Origin: Natrinema salinisoli | GTDB taxonomy: Archaea > Halobacteriota > Halobacteria > Halobacteriales > Natrialbaceae | NCBI RefSeq assembly: GCF_020405205.1 | Contig: NZ_CP084469.1 | Location: forward strand, 186,001-250,000 | Direction: 5' to 3' | DNA: 64,000 nucleotides | Part shown: one piece after another, positions 54,426-62,838 of the stretch | How positions within the stretch are numbered: the stretch's first letter is position 1 | How the letters are laid out: every line of letters begins with the position of its first letter | Translations under genes and position numbers: made by a program | Notes under the pieces: model-generated | Told to the model about the DNA's origin: nothing | Database searches by the model: none | What the model saw: only the letters and a program-made list of their open reading frames with translations

Positions 54426-54995
54426 ATGCACGACGATAGCGAGGTCGCCGTCCTCCGGCTCGGCCACCGTCCCGGCCGGGACGACCGGATGACGACCCAC
54501 GTCGGCCTGACAGCCCGGGCGCTGGGAGCCGACCGCGTCCTCTTTCCCGACAACGCCGGCCAGTCGCTCGAGACCGTGACGGACATCACCGACCGGTTCG
54601 GCGGTCCCTTCGAAGCCGAACTCACCGGGTCACCGCAGGGAGTCATCAACAACTGGGAGGGTCGGGTCGTCCACCTCACGATGTACGGCGAGCGCGTTCA
54701 GGATGTCGAGGCGGATATCCGAGCGGCACACGCGACCGAGGGAGAACCGCTCCTGCTCGTCGTCGGCTCCGAGAAGGTTCCCTTCGACGTCTACGAGGCG
54801 GCCGACTGGAACGTCGGCGTCACCAACCAGCCTCACTCCGAAGTGGCCGGACTGGCCGTCTTCCTCGACCGGCTGTTCGAGGGGCGCGAACTCGAGCAGG
54901 AGTGGGACGACGCAGACCGGCACGTGATCCCGAAAGAGACCGGCAAGCGGGTCGAGCCGGTCGACGGCGACGAGGAGCACAGCGCCGACGAGTGA
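54426..54995 (+). CDS. tRNA (cytidine(56)-2'-O)-methyltransferase Trm56
   Basis: 189 residues, SPOUT-fold. EVAVLRLGHRPGRDDRMTTH at the start with VGLTARALGADRVLFPDNAG is the aTrm56 signature, followed by EAELTGSPQGVINNWEGRVV, VHLTMYGERV and LLVVGSEKVPFDVYEAADWN. The C-terminal VTNQPHSEVAGLAVFLDRL supplies the knot and SAM-binding region. It methylates the ribose of C56 in the T-loop of tRNAs. ATG at 54426 (MHDDSEV) is preferred over an upstream in-frame ATG at 54414. Confidence 0.93.
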   Translation: MHDDSEVAVLRLGHRPGRDDRMTTHVGLTARALGADRVLFPDNAGQSLETVTDITDRFGGPFEAELTGSPQGVINNWEGRVVHLTMYGERVQDVEADIRAAHATEGEPLLLVVGSEKVPFDVYEAADWNVGVTNQPHSEVAGLAVFLDRLFEGRELEQEWDDADRHVIPKETGKRVEPVDGDEEHSADE

Positions 54996-55001
54996 AGACG
55001 T

Positions 55002-55631
55002 CTATCGCCAGGACTCTCCCGAAAACAGCCGTAACGGCCGAGGAATCTCGTTCCAGAGGCGGTCGATCGATCCCGTCGATGGGTCGCGGACGGTATAGCG
55101 GTTGTCGACCTGTCGGATGGGGCCGCCGCCTCGCTCCTCAAGTGTCCGCTTGACCGCCTCGACGGAGAGTCCCGTCCGGGTGGCGATCGTTTCGGCTGCA
55201 AGTGGTGTCGCCGATTCGTGAAGCGTCGTGGCGATCAGTTCTTCCGCCGGACTGTCGGGAGGGGTGATCCCACGTCGCCACTCGTAGCAGGCGTCGAAGA
55301 CGAACCACACGCCGATGCAGCAAAACGAGACGTATACCAACGAGAACGAAGTGTTGAGAAACCACGCGCCGTAGCCCGCGACACCGACTCCGATGACGAT
55401 CCCCGAAACGTACTCCGGGACGCCGGCGGCCGATTGCACAGCCTCGATCGTCCGGACCGCGATCATACCACCGGCGACAGCAGGGAGTGACGGCCATCCG
55501 ATTCCGGTGAACGCGGACAGTGAGACGAGACCGACCCAGAATACGATTACCGACCAGTCGTCGGCCAGTTCGGACCATATCTCGCAGACGAAGGCTCGTC
55601 CCATATCGGTTCTAAATATCTTCCGCCACAT
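55002..55631 (-). CDS. Membrane protein with C-terminal winged helix, copy 1
   Basis: 209 residues. Three to four membrane helices in the N-terminal half (WSVIVFWVGLVSLSAFTGIG, GGMIAVRTIEA..., SGIVIGVGVAGYGAWFLNTS, LVYVSFCCIGVWFVFDACYE) are followed by a winged-helix domain (LIATTLHESATPLAAETIAT, RTGLSVEAVKRTLEER, YTVRD). It is a paralogue in layout of the next gene. It may be a membrane-bound transcription regulator. A second in-frame ATG, nine codons in, could be the true start. It is convergent with trm56. Confidence 0.75.
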   Translation of the reverse strand: MWRKIFRTDMGRAFVCEIWSELADDWSVIVFWVGLVSLSAFTGIGWPSLPAVAGGMIAVRTIEAVQSAAGVPEYVSGIVIGVGVAGYGAWFLNTSFSLVYVSFCCIGVWFVFDACYEWRRGITPPDSPAEELIATTLHESATPLAAETIATRTGLSVEAVKRTLEERGGGPIRQVDNRYTVRDPSTGSIDRLWNEIPRPLRLFSGESWR

Positions 55632-55688
55632 ATTCGGTCCGAATAAATCCGCCTGAACCGGAACCTGTCCGGTACAAATTTCGAGTGA

Positions 55689-56342
55689 TCAGCCCGCCGG
55701 CCGAAACAGACGGAACGGCCGAAGAAGTCGACTGACGGCTTTTCTTGCGATATTTCGGACGAACGCGATCCCACCCATCTCGTCCTCGTCGATCGCGTAT
55801 CCGTTCCCGACTCGCTCGATCGGTCCCGAATCGCCGTGGATCTCGAGCAAGCGTTCGAAATCCCCGTCCAGAAGTCCGGTGCGGTCACATATCTCTGCTT
55901 TCGCGAGCGGCCGGTCGGCCGCGCGGAGTTCCTCGAGCAGCCAGCGGTTGTGCTCGCTGACGAGGAGGACCTCGTCTTTCGTCATGTCGTCCTCGTCACG
56001 CGTAGTTTCGTCCCCGGTACGCCACGTGTACAGCCCATCGAGGCAGATCCAGAACCCGATGGCGAGCAACGACCCGCCGAACAGGCGACCGCCGTCCCGG
56101 AGTTGAACGATGCCAGCAGCGACGGCGAACCCACCGAAGGCGATTCCGGCGATACCCGGACCGATATCGAAGCGCTCGAGGAGCGGTTCGGCAAGCGGCG
56201 TCACGACTGCGGCCCCGAGGATGGTTCCGACCAGGCTCGCGTCTACTCCGAGCCGGAGGAGCACGCCAGCGACGCCAGCGGAAACGACGATATCGGACAG
56301 ATCGACCCGGTCGCGAAACCGGCCGAGCGACTCGCGGATCAT
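55689..56342 (-). CDS. Membrane protein with C-terminal winged helix, copy 2
   Basis: 217 residues with the same layout as the gene just downstream: N-terminal membrane helices (LSDIVVSAGVAGVLLRLGVD, VGTILGAAVVTPLAE..., GIAGIAFGGFAVAAGIVQLR, GSLLAIGFWICLDGLYTW) and a C-terminal winged helix (LVSEHNRWLLEELRAADRPL, AKAEICDRTGLLDGDFERLL, and ERVGNGYAID). The Arg-rich C-terminus follows. Sequence identity to copy 1 is low but order and length match. The gene pair is probably one transcript. Confidence 0.75.
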   Translation of the reverse strand: MIRESLGRFRDRVDLSDIVVSAGVAGVLLRLGVDASLVGTILGAAVVTPLAEPLLERFDIGPGIAGIAFGGFAVAAGIVQLRDGGRLFGGSLLAIGFWICLDGLYTWRTGDETTRDEDDMTKDEVLLVSEHNRWLLEELRAADRPLAKAEICDRTGLLDGDFERLLEIHGDSGPIERVGNGYAIDEDEMGGIAFVRNIARKAVSRLLRPFRLFRPAG

Positions 56343-56468
56343 CCTATTGGTGGTTCAACATGATGGCTACTAAGCGTATCGTTCGCACGATCGATGAGCT
56401 GTCGATCGGTACGCCCGCTAGATGTAAGCGAGGAAAACCTTTTATCGTGACTCTCGGTATCACGATAC

Positions 56469-58043
56469 ATGAACCTGGACGCAGTCGATGACTCCGCACT
56501 GAACGGCAACGTCGCGAAACTGTTCGACCAGACCGCGGCCCATCACGGAGATGCGCAGGCGATGGAACACCACGGTCGGCGCTGGACCCACGACGAGGTA
56601 CGTGTCTGGACCGCGGAACTGGCCGGCGGGCTTCACGATATCGGCCTCGAACCCGGCGACCGAATGCTTCTCTTCCTGCCGAACTGTCCGCAGTACCTCA
56701 TCGCCTCGATCGGTGCGTTCAAAGCCGGCGTCGTGATCTCGCCGGTCAACCCGCAGTACAAGCGCCGCGAGGTGGCCTACCAGCTCGAGGATACGGACGC
56801 GAAAGCAATCGTCACCCACCCGGCGCTACGGGAGGTGGTCGACGAGGCGACCGAGGACGCCGACACGGACCTCGAAATCATCACGATCCAAAGCGAGGAC
56901 TGGCCCCGGGACCCGGACGATCACGCGTTCGAAGAACTTCGGGGCGAACCCACCTTAGTCGACCGCGCGGACGACGACGTCGCGCTGCTGCCCTACACGT
57001 CCGGGACGACCGGCGATCCGAAGGGCGTCCAGCTCACCCACGCCAACACGCGAGCACAGCTCGTGTGGCCGCTGACCGCCTCCAACGTCGACGTCGAACC
57101 CGAAGACGTCCGCAGCCTCACCTGGCTCCCGCTGTACCACATCACCGGCTTCACCCACACCGCGCTCCAGCCGCTAGTCGGCGGCGGCCGGCTTTACTTC
57201 CGCAGCGCGCTCGAGTGGGACGCCCAAGAGTGCATGCAACTGATCGAGGACGAGGGGATCACGCACTTCGTCGGCGTGACGACGATGTACGCGGACATGG
57301 TCGAAGCAGAGGATTTCGGCGAGTACGATCTCACCAGCCTCGAGTCGGCGTCGGAGGGCGGCGCGAAGCTCTCGGCTGCGGTTCAGGAGCGGTTCGAGAA
57401 AACCGCCGGCGTGGACATCTCGGAGGGGTACGGGCTCACCGAGACCCACGGGGCGACCCACACCCAGAGCGGTTCGACGTTCGGCCTACAACACGGCACG
57501 ATCGGCCAGCCCCTGCGGATGACCGACTGCAAGATCGTCGACGATTCGGGCGAGGAGGTCGGCCCCGGGGAGGAGGGCGAACTCCTCGTTCGCGGCCCGC
57601 AGGTGATGACGGGCTATCACAACCTGCCAGCGGCCACGGACGCCGCCTTCACCGAGAACGGCTACTTCCGGACCGGCGACGTCGCCCGCCGTGACGGCAA
57701 CAACTACTACGAGATCGTCGACCGGAAGAAACACGTCATCGTCTCCGCCGGCTACAACGTCTACCCCAGCGAGCTCGAGGGCCTCCTGCTCGAGCACGAG
57801 GCCGTCGCGGACGCCGCCGTCGTCGGGATCCCGGACGAGCGGCGCAACGAAGTGCCGAAGGCGTTCGTCATCCCCGTCCCGGGTGTCGAACCCGGCAGCG
57901 ACATGACGAGTGAGGAGATCAAACAGTTCTGTCTCGAGGAAGTCGCCGAGTACAAACACCCCCGCGAGGTCGAGTTCATCGATGAACTCCCGCGGACGAC
58001 CAGCGGGAAGGTGCAAAAGTACAAACTCGAAGAGGAGGAGTAG
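56469..58043 (+). CDS. Acyl-CoA ligase (AMP-forming)
   Basis: 524 residues. Class I adenylate-forming motifs are complete: YTSGTTGDPKGVQLTHANTR (P-loop), SEGYGLTETHGATHTQ, YFRTGDVARRDGNNYYEIVD, RKKHVIVSAGYNVYPSELEG and the C-terminal Lys in PRTTSGKVQKYKLEEEE. It probably activates a medium- or long-chain fatty acid or aromatic acid. Family members without peptide tags are cytoplasmic in archaea. A TATA-like TTTTATCG (about 56440-56447) lies about 26 bases before the ATG. Confidence 0.92.
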   Translation: MNLDAVDDSALNGNVAKLFDQTAAHHGDAQAMEHHGRRWTHDEVRVWTAELAGGLHDIGLEPGDRMLLFLPNCPQYLIASIGAFKAGVVISPVNPQYKRREVAYQLEDTDAKAIVTHPALREVVDEATEDADTDLEIITIQSEDWPRDPDDHAFEELRGEPTLVDRADDDVALLPYTSGTTGDPKGVQLTHANTRAQLVWPLTASNVDVEPEDVRSLTWLPLYHITGFTHTALQPLVGGGRLYFRSALEWDAQECMQLIEDEGITHFVGVTTMYADMVEAEDFGEYDLTSLESASEGGAKLSAAVQERFEKTAGVDISEGYGLTETHGATHTQSGSTFGLQHGTIGQPLRMTDCKIVDDSGEEVGPGEEGELLVRGPQVMTGYHNLPAATDAAFTENGYFRTGDVARRDGNNYYEIVDRKKHVIVSAGYNVYPSELEGLLLEHEAVADAAVVGIPDERRNEVPKAFVIPVPGVEPGSDMTSEEIKQFCLEEVAEYKHPREVEFIDELPRTTSGKVQKYKLEEEE

Positions 58044-58107
58044 GTCGGCGACCCCGTCAGTGTGTTCGTTCGACGAACGGATCGTGCAGATTGGAACGCC
58101 CTACTCG

Positions 58108-58290
58108 TCAACAGAAGTACACCCAGAACGAATGGCCGTCCGGACACGCGACTGTGGTATGGTCGCCGAAGAGCGCGACGGACCGTCTGACTTCCAGTTC
58201 GGCGTCCGGAGTCGGAATCGAGACGGCCGTTTCTCGCTCGCAGTAGGGACAAGACACGGCAGCCAGCTCCCGCTTCGGAGTCGTCGCCAT
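58108..58290 (-). CDS. Small zinc-ribbon-like protein
   Basis: 60 residues with CPYCERETAVSI (C-x2-C) near residue 14 and VACPDGHSFWVYFC near the end (C-x-x-x-H). It looks like a small haloarchaeal zinc ribbon. Its start follows the cupin gene's stop by two bases on the same strand, so the two are coupled. Confidence 0.72.
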   Translation of the reverse strand: MATTPKRELAAVSCPYCERETAVSIPTPDAELEVRRSVALFGDHTTVACPDGHSFWVYFC

Positions 58291-58292
58291 CG

Positions 58293-58682
58293 TTAGTCCT
58301 CCATCCTGGTCGCCATGTGGTCGAAGACGTCCATGTGCTCCTCGTGCGGGCTAAAGAGGACGAACTCCGCGTCGTCGTCGCCGACCCAGAGGGTGTGGCC
58401 CGGCGGCCAGTACACGAGATCGCCGGCCTCGTCTACCTCCTCGGAGCCGTCGGAATACTGGACCGTAATTTCGCCATCGATCACGTACCCCCAGTGTGGG
58501 CACTGACACGTATCGTCGTGCAGTCCCTCCAGGAGGGGCGTGAGATCGGTTCCGGCGCTGATCTGGAAGTGTTCTGCGGCCATCTCGTCGTCTTCGGTTG
58601 CCCCACCGAAGCCCGCTTGATGTTGGACCACTGCATCCGGCGTTTCCATGACTACTGCTAGCTCTTCTTTGGATTGGTTCAT
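58293..58682 (-). CDS. Cupin-domain protein
   Basis: 129 residues from MNQSKEELAVVMETPDAVVQ. The cupin pattern is CPHWGYVIDGEITVQYSDGS and GDLVYWPPGHTLWVGDDDAE, with a downstream CxCPHWG. Usual H-x-H is replaced by CPHWGY, so the metal site is altered. It is cotranscribed with the zinc-ribbon gene. ATG at 58691 is an alternative start, three codons earlier. Function is unknown. Confidence 0.8.
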   Translation of the reverse strand: MNQSKEELAVVMETPDAVVQHQAGFGGATEDDEMAAEHFQISAGTDLTPLLEGLHDDTCQCPHWGYVIDGEITVQYSDGSEEVDEAGDLVYWPPGHTLWVGDDDAEFVLFSPHEEHMDVFDHMATRMED

Positions 58683-58881
58683 CGTATTCAACTCGAATTC
58701 GTCACGTAGCGTTACGGGGGAGTAGCGTAAGTAGGCACCTCGTGACGGTCAGTCAGCCGCTGACCAGTCTGCAGCCGATGACCGAGACCATCGATTGCCA
58801 GGACACACTGCCGAAAAAACGGATCTACTGTCACGCACTCCCACCAAAACGCTTTTGCCCACAAACTTGAGAGTTGAAGTC

Positions 58882-59157
58882 ATGTACGAAATGTCACGAG
58901 AGATACTCTACGTGATCGTCGGTATTCCGATACTCGCAATCCTCGGGTACGTTATGGTCGTCCTGTTGGCGGTGAACCCGTTCGGATTCTTGATACTCGG
59001 GATCTTCCTCCTCCTCGTCGCACTCGCAGTCGATTCGTTGAAATCGGACGGCGAGCCGCCGGCCCGGATCAACTGTTCGGAGTGTGGCGCACCCAACGAA
59101 CCCGACCGAGACCAGTGTAAACACTGCGAGGTGTCCCTCGAGTCCGCCGCCGACTGA
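58882..59157 (+). CDS. Membrane-anchored zinc-ribbon protein
   Basis: 91 residues: one long hydrophobic region (ILYVIVGIPILAILGYVMVV and GFLILGIFLLLVALAVDSL), probably two helices, then a zinc ribbon NCSECGAPNEPDRDQCKHCE (CxxC...CxxC). ATG at 58882 is supported by a TATA-like CGCTTTTGCC about 30 bases upstream; an in-frame Met follows three codons later. Role is unknown. Confidence 0.8.
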   Translation: MYEMSREILYVIVGIPILAILGYVMVVLLAVNPFGFLILGIFLLLVALAVDSLKSDGEPPARINCSECGAPNEPDRDQCKHCEVSLESAAD

Positions 59158-59170
59158 ACGTTACCCCAAC

Positions 59171-59347
59171 CGAGCGGTCACTCCGTCTCGTAGTATCGGA
59201 CGCCTCGTGACTTCGTAGGACGCGTTGCCTCGCTTCTCGAACGTCCTCACCGCCCCCAGCGTATCGAGCACCGCGCGTGATAGCGGACGTTCCCGACGCG
59301 CTCCGCTGCGATCGACAGCGGCGTCGCGGGTTCGATTTCCGCGAACA
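59171..59347 (-). pseudogene. Decayed 3' fragment of a metallo-hydrolase gene
   Basis: The 177 bases align with 59813-59990, the last 57 codons of the intact MBL gene, at high identity over shared blocks such as CCCCCAGCGTATCGAGCACC and CGACAGCGGCGT-x-GCGGGTTCGA. Small indels break the frame (ACCGCGCG against ACCGGCGCG). No 5' part is present. It is what remains of a duplicate copy. Confidence 0.75.
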
Positions 59348-59477
59348 GCCGTCATCTGTACTATCGGTTTCACTGTGTGATCTCCAGAACCCTGTTTTCG
59401 ACTTCGACGATGTCTCCACTGGCTTTTCGAACGAATATTATTTCGGTACTACACAGCTCTCCATCACGAAACGACAG

Positions 59478-59505
59478 TATTTATTTTATTAAAATTAAAT
59501 ATAGG
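59478..59505 (+). promoter_or_regulatory. AT-rich promoter island
   Basis: An unusually AT-rich run, TATTTATTTTATTAAAATTA and following, about 20 bases before the ATG at 59511. It contains several TATA-like elements and contrasts sharply with the GC-rich surroundings. Confidence 0.55.
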
Positions 59506-59510
59506 ATACG

Positions 59511-59741
59511 ATGATACGAGGACATCCACTCCATCCAGAAATACCAGTTGCCGGTTTTTTCCTGGTCGCTATCAAATTCACGTTCTCTATAGACGGCGGC
59601 TGGGTCTTCTGGATCCCCCTCGGCCCCCTCACAGTGATATTCATGTCGCATCTCATGTATGAGTTCACTGACAAATTCCTGGGAGTACGGATTGTCGATT
59701 GGTTCGCAGCGCGTTCTCCGAGTGATTCTGATCGAGACTAA
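59511..59741 (+). CDS. Small membrane protein with AT-rich promoter
   Basis: 76 residues: IPVAGFFLVAIKFTFSIDGG, then WVFWIPLGPLTVIFMSHLM, two membrane segments and a charged tail. It lies between the decayed MBL fragment and the intact MBL gene, i.e. in the space where a duplication decayed. Codon use is less GC-rich than the neighbours, which suggests recent arrival or low expression. No family was recognised. Confidence 0.55.
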   Translation: MIRGHPLHPEIPVAGFFLVAIKFTFSIDGGWVFWIPLGPLTVIFMSHLMYEFTDKFLGVRIVDWFAARSPSDSDRD

Positions 59742-59819
59742 CGGCCGGGTCGTAGTCGAGCGCTCGAGACACCGACGGGTCTCCGAATCACTGTCGGCAG
59801 CGACAACCCACTCGAGCGG

Positions 59820-60833
59820 TCACTGCGTCTCGTAGTACCGAACGCCGTCGTCGACCTCGTAGGAGACGGTCCCCTGCTTCTCGAGCGTCCCGAGCGCCCC
59901 CAGCGTATCGAGCACCGGCGCGTGATAACGGACGTTCCCGACGCGCTCCTCGGCGACCGACAGCGGCGTGGCGGGTTCGATTTCCGCGAGCGCCGACGCC
60001 GTCTCCTCGAGCAGCGTATCCAGTCGTTCCCGCGTGGTCTCGACGACGCGCTGAGGGTCCTCGAAGACGGGGCCGTGGCCGGGGAAGACGTGCGTTGCGG
60101 TCGTTTCGGTCAGCCGATCCATGGCCTCGTAGTAGGCCTCGACGGCGTCGTAGGCACCGGGATGGAAGCCGACCTGGAAGGCCCCGGCGCGAAACGGTTC
60201 GATGAGCGCGTCACCCGCGAAGAGCACGTCCGTCCCTCCTATCGTCGTCTCGAAACAGAGGTGGTCGATCTCGTGACCCGGCGTTTCGAAGACTGTGAAT
60301 TCGCGATCGCCGATGGAGAGGGGTTCGGAGGGGTCGATCGGCTGGGCGGTTTCGCGCTCGACCAGTCGCCGGTCCCGACGGCGGGAGTCGAGTTCCTCTT
60401 CGATCACCGTCTCGAGGGCGTCGCCGCTGTACCCGGCCGAGGTCGCCGTCTCTCGAAGCCCGGACTGGACGGCGTCCAGGTCGCCCTCGAGTCGTTCGAT
60501 CCCCGCCTTCGGTGCGTGAACCGTCGCGCCGGCGGCCCGCAGCGCGGGGAGCTGTCCGATGTGATCGCTGTGGATGTGGGTCACGACGACGTGGTCGACG
60601 TCGGCCGGTTCGTAGTCGTATTCGGCGAGTCCCTCGCGCAGTTCCGATTCGCCCTCGTGTTCGGACCCGCCGGTTTCGTCGGGCGCACCCGCGTCGATCA
60701 GGATCGGTTCCGGCCCCTCGAGCAGGTAGGCGGCGACGTGTTTTGGCGGCCAGGGAACGTCGAACTCGAGGCGGTGGATCCGCGAGTGGACGGCGTCGTC
60801 GCGAACGGCACGGCACGAAGCGTCGGGAGTCAT
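59820..60833 (-). CDS. MBL-fold metallo-hydrolase with winged-helix tail
   Basis: 337 residues. The beta-lactamase fold carries the metal motif VVTHIHSDHIGQLPALRAAG (HxHxDH, near residue 83), FETPGHEIDHLCFETT, LFAGDALIEPF and HVFPGHGPVF. The last 60 residues resemble a small winged helix (SVAEERVGNVRYHAPVLDTL, EKQGTVSYEV). It is of the glyoxalase II/flavorubredoxin-like class; substrate is not known. A fragment of a second copy is next to it. Confidence 0.9.
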   Translation of the reverse strand: MTPDASCRAVRDDAVHSRIHRLEFDVPWPPKHVAAYLLEGPEPILIDAGAPDETGGSEHEGESELREGLAEYDYEPADVDHVVVTHIHSDHIGQLPALRAAGATVHAPKAGIERLEGDLDAVQSGLRETATSAGYSGDALETVIEEELDSRRRDRRLVERETAQPIDPSEPLSIGDREFTVFETPGHEIDHLCFETTIGGTDVLFAGDALIEPFRAGAFQVGFHPGAYDAVEAYYEAMDRLTETTATHVFPGHGPVFEDPQRVVETTRERLDTLLEETASALAEIEPATPLSVAEERVGNVRYHAPVLDTLGALGTLEKQGTVSYEVDDGVRYYETQ

Positions 60834-60989
60834 TGTCTCGAACAGGTCGATCCAGCGGTATAAGCGTCGCGCTCGAGGGTGCCGACGGGTTCCGAAATCG
60901 TTGCAGTGATTTCTTCGCTGAACGATACGTGCAAGCGGTACCGTTACCGTTGGAAAGTCTTTACTGAGTTTGGAAATAGTATTGAGATA

Positions 60990-61160
60990 ATGGCTGACGA
61001 ATCGATACTGTTCCGGCTCAATATCATCATCGTCCTCCTGTGTAGTCTCCTTTTCGTACTGCTTTTTTCGGTACTTCCACCGGAGCTTTTGGCCGCCGGT
61101 CTAATTTTGTTCGTTCTCATCTCTCCCGTGATTCTCTGGCAGGTGTTTGGCGTATACTAG
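60990..61160 (+). CDS. Small two-helix membrane protein
   Basis: 56 residues from MADESILFRL. Two hydrophobic segments fill most of the protein (NIIIVLLCSLLFVLLFSVLP and LLAAGLILFVLISPVILWQV). It is AT-rich for this genome. No family is recognised; it may be a small membrane protein or, less likely, an artefact of hydrophobic composition. Confidence 0.5.
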   Translation: MADESILFRLNIIIVLLCSLLFVLLFSVLPPELLAAGLILFVLISPVILWQVFGVY

Positions 61161-61179
61161 TATAGAGAACCGTTCTCTG

Positions 61180-61490
61180 ACAGCTGTTTCTGAATCAATG
61201 ACCACGATAACCGTCCTGCTATTCTGGCAACACGGAATCGCCACGCCCTCCCCAGCCGATTTCTGCTCACGGGCGCGCAGCGTCCGTTCGCACGGTTCGC
61301 GGAACCTACGGTTCCGCGCTAACGCTCGGTCACTCCGTTCCCTCGCTCATCCCTCGCACAGTGTCGTCGGCCGGCCTCGCTGTGCTCGCGGTACCCTTCG
61401 GCCACCGCTCGCTTTCCGAGGCGCTCACTACGTTCGCACCTCGCGACACTCGGCCGACCGACAGCGCGCACCACCGGACACCGACTGACC
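61180..61490 (+). repeat. Dispersed hairpin-rich intergenic repeat, copy B
   Basis: The 457-base gap 61161-61617 before tfe lacks a gene. It shares blocks in order with 42150-42440 (GCTGTTTCTG, CTGGCAACAC, CCACGCCCTCCCCA, CCTCGCTCATCC, CGCTCACTACGTTCGC, CGACAGCGCGCACCACCG). The hairpin CGCGGAACC-TAC-GGTTCCGCG (61298-61318) has perfect arms but a sequence different from copy A, so structure may be preserved rather than sequence. Remaining bases, 61491-61579, show nothing clear. Confidence 0.65.
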
Positions 61491-61586
61491 GGTCCGTGGT
61501 TCATGGTGTTCGGTCAGTGGTTGCTCAGGGTTCAGTCCTGAGGATGCCGGATCGCGCGCCATCGCGGGCGGGGTGACTTGACAAGC

Positions 61587-61591
61587 TTTAA
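61587..61591 (+). promoter_or_regulatory. TATA-like box for tfe
   Basis: TTTAA about 29 bases before the tfe ATG at 61618, with a GAGGT-like sequence next to the ATG. Confidence 0.5.
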
Positions 61592-61617
61592 TGGCTCCAT
61601 GCCGTTACATAGAGGTA

Positions 61618-62142
61618 ATGGCTTTTGAGGACCTGCTCGAGGACCCGGTAATCCAGAAATATTTGCACGAGCTGGTCGGTCCCAAGGGGATGCCCGTCGC
61701 GGCGGCGCCCCCGGACGGCGAGGTGACTGACGAGGAGCTCGCGGAGGAACTGGACCTCGAGTTGAACGACGTGCGGCGCGCGCTGTTCATCTTGTATGAG
61801 AACGATCTCGCCACGTATCGGCGGCTGCGCGACGAGGACTCGGGGTGGCTGACCTACCTCTGGACCTTCGAGTACGACAACATTCCGGAGAACCTCGAGG
61901 AGGAGATGTACCGGCTCCGCGAGGCGCTCGACGAGCGCCGAGAGTACGAGCGCAACCACGAGTTCTACCTCTGCGAGATCTGTTCCATCCGTTTCGAGTT
62001 CGGCGAGGCGATGGACTTCAACTTCGAGTGCCCCGAATGCGGCTCGCCGCTGGAATCGATGGATAACAATAGACTGGTCACTGCGATGGACGACCGCCTC
62101 GACGACCTCGAGGACGAACTCAACATCGACGCGGACGCCTGA
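61618..62142 (+). CDS. tfe: Transcription initiation factor E (TFE alpha)
   Basis: 174 residues. The N-terminal extended winged helix (FEDLLEDPVIQKYLHELVGP, ...DEELAEELDLELNDVRRALF, and LYENDLATYRRLRDEDSGWL) and C-terminal zinc ribbon (YLCEICSIRFEFGEAMDFNF and ECPECGSPLESMD) define TFE alpha. It stabilises the open promoter complex of archaeal RNA polymerase with TBP and TFB. ATG at 61618 (MAFEDLLEDP) matches the family start. It shares its last base with the ATG of the next gene. Confidence 0.95.
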   Translation: MAFEDLLEDPVIQKYLHELVGPKGMPVAAAPPDGEVTDEELAEELDLELNDVRRALFILYENDLATYRRLRDEDSGWLTYLWTFEYDNIPENLEEEMYRLREALDERREYERNHEFYLCEICSIRFEFGEAMDFNFECPECGSPLESMDNNRLVTAMDDRLDDLEDELNIDADA

Positions 62143-62837
62143 TGGTCGTACTCGCAACCAAACTGTACGTCGACGGAGACGCCCGCGAGCGGTCCCTCGA
62201 TTCGCTGCGCTCGCTCGTGACCAACGAGATCGGCGAACTCGACGTGGAGTTCGAGATCGGCGTTCGTCACGACGATTTCCCGTCGGTGACGATCGAGGGC
62301 GAGGACGCCACCGTCGCGCGGAACGTCCTCCGCGAGGAGTTCGGCGAGATCGTCCCCGATCTCGAGGCCGGCGAGACCTACATCGGGACGCTCGAGTCCT
62401 GGGACGAGGACGGGTTCGTCCTCGACGCGGGACAGGGCGAGGGCGTGCGGATTCCGACCGACGAACTCGGTCTCGGCCCGGGATCGGCGACGCAGATCCG
62501 CGACCGCTATGGGCTGGTCCAGCATTTGCCCCTCCAGTTCGTCTACGGCGGCGATAGCGACGACGCAGATAGCGAGCCGTCCCGGCTCGCCGACGCCGAG
62601 CAGGACCGCCTCTACGAGTGGACCCGCGGCGACGGTCGGCTCAACGTCAACAGCGCGACCCGAGCCGAGGTACGGGCCACGCTCAACCGGGCGGGCCACG
62701 CACAGGACTACGTGACCGTGGAGCGCCTCGGCCTGCTCGAGCAGAGCGTCATCTGCACCGAAAACACCGATCCGCCGGGGCTGCTCGCGAGCGTCGGTGA
62801 GTACCTCCCGGCCGAACTCCGCTGTGTCGTTCCCTAG
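62142..62837 (+). CDS. DUF2110 family protein
   Basis: 231 residues. MVVLATKLYVDGDARERSLD and IGTLESWDEDGFVLDAGQGE match DUF2110, an archaeal family with N-terminal alpha/beta and C-terminal HhH-like stretch (LNVNSATRAEVRATLNRAGH). The latter resembles helix-hairpin-helix DNA-binding motifs. Its ATG overlaps the tfe stop (TGATGG), and tfe is often next to DUF2110 genes in haloarchaea, so a transcription-linked role is plausible but unproven. Confidence 0.85.
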   Translation: MVVLATKLYVDGDARERSLDSLRSLVTNEIGELDVEFEIGVRHDDFPSVTIEGEDATVARNVLREEFGEIVPDLEAGETYIGTLESWDEDGFVLDAGQGEGVRIPTDELGLGPGSATQIRDRYGLVQHLPLQFVYGGDSDDADSEPSRLADAEQDRLYEWTRGDGRLNVNSATRAEVRATLNRAGHAQDYVTVERLGLLEQSVICTENTDPPGLLASVGEYLPAELRCVVP

Positions 62838-62838
62838 C

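Noticed and set aside
61180-61580. Coding ORFs in the 61 kb intergenic region
   Set aside because: Open frames are Arg/Ser/Thr-rich in all directions and the sequence matches another intergenic repeat, so they are not genes.
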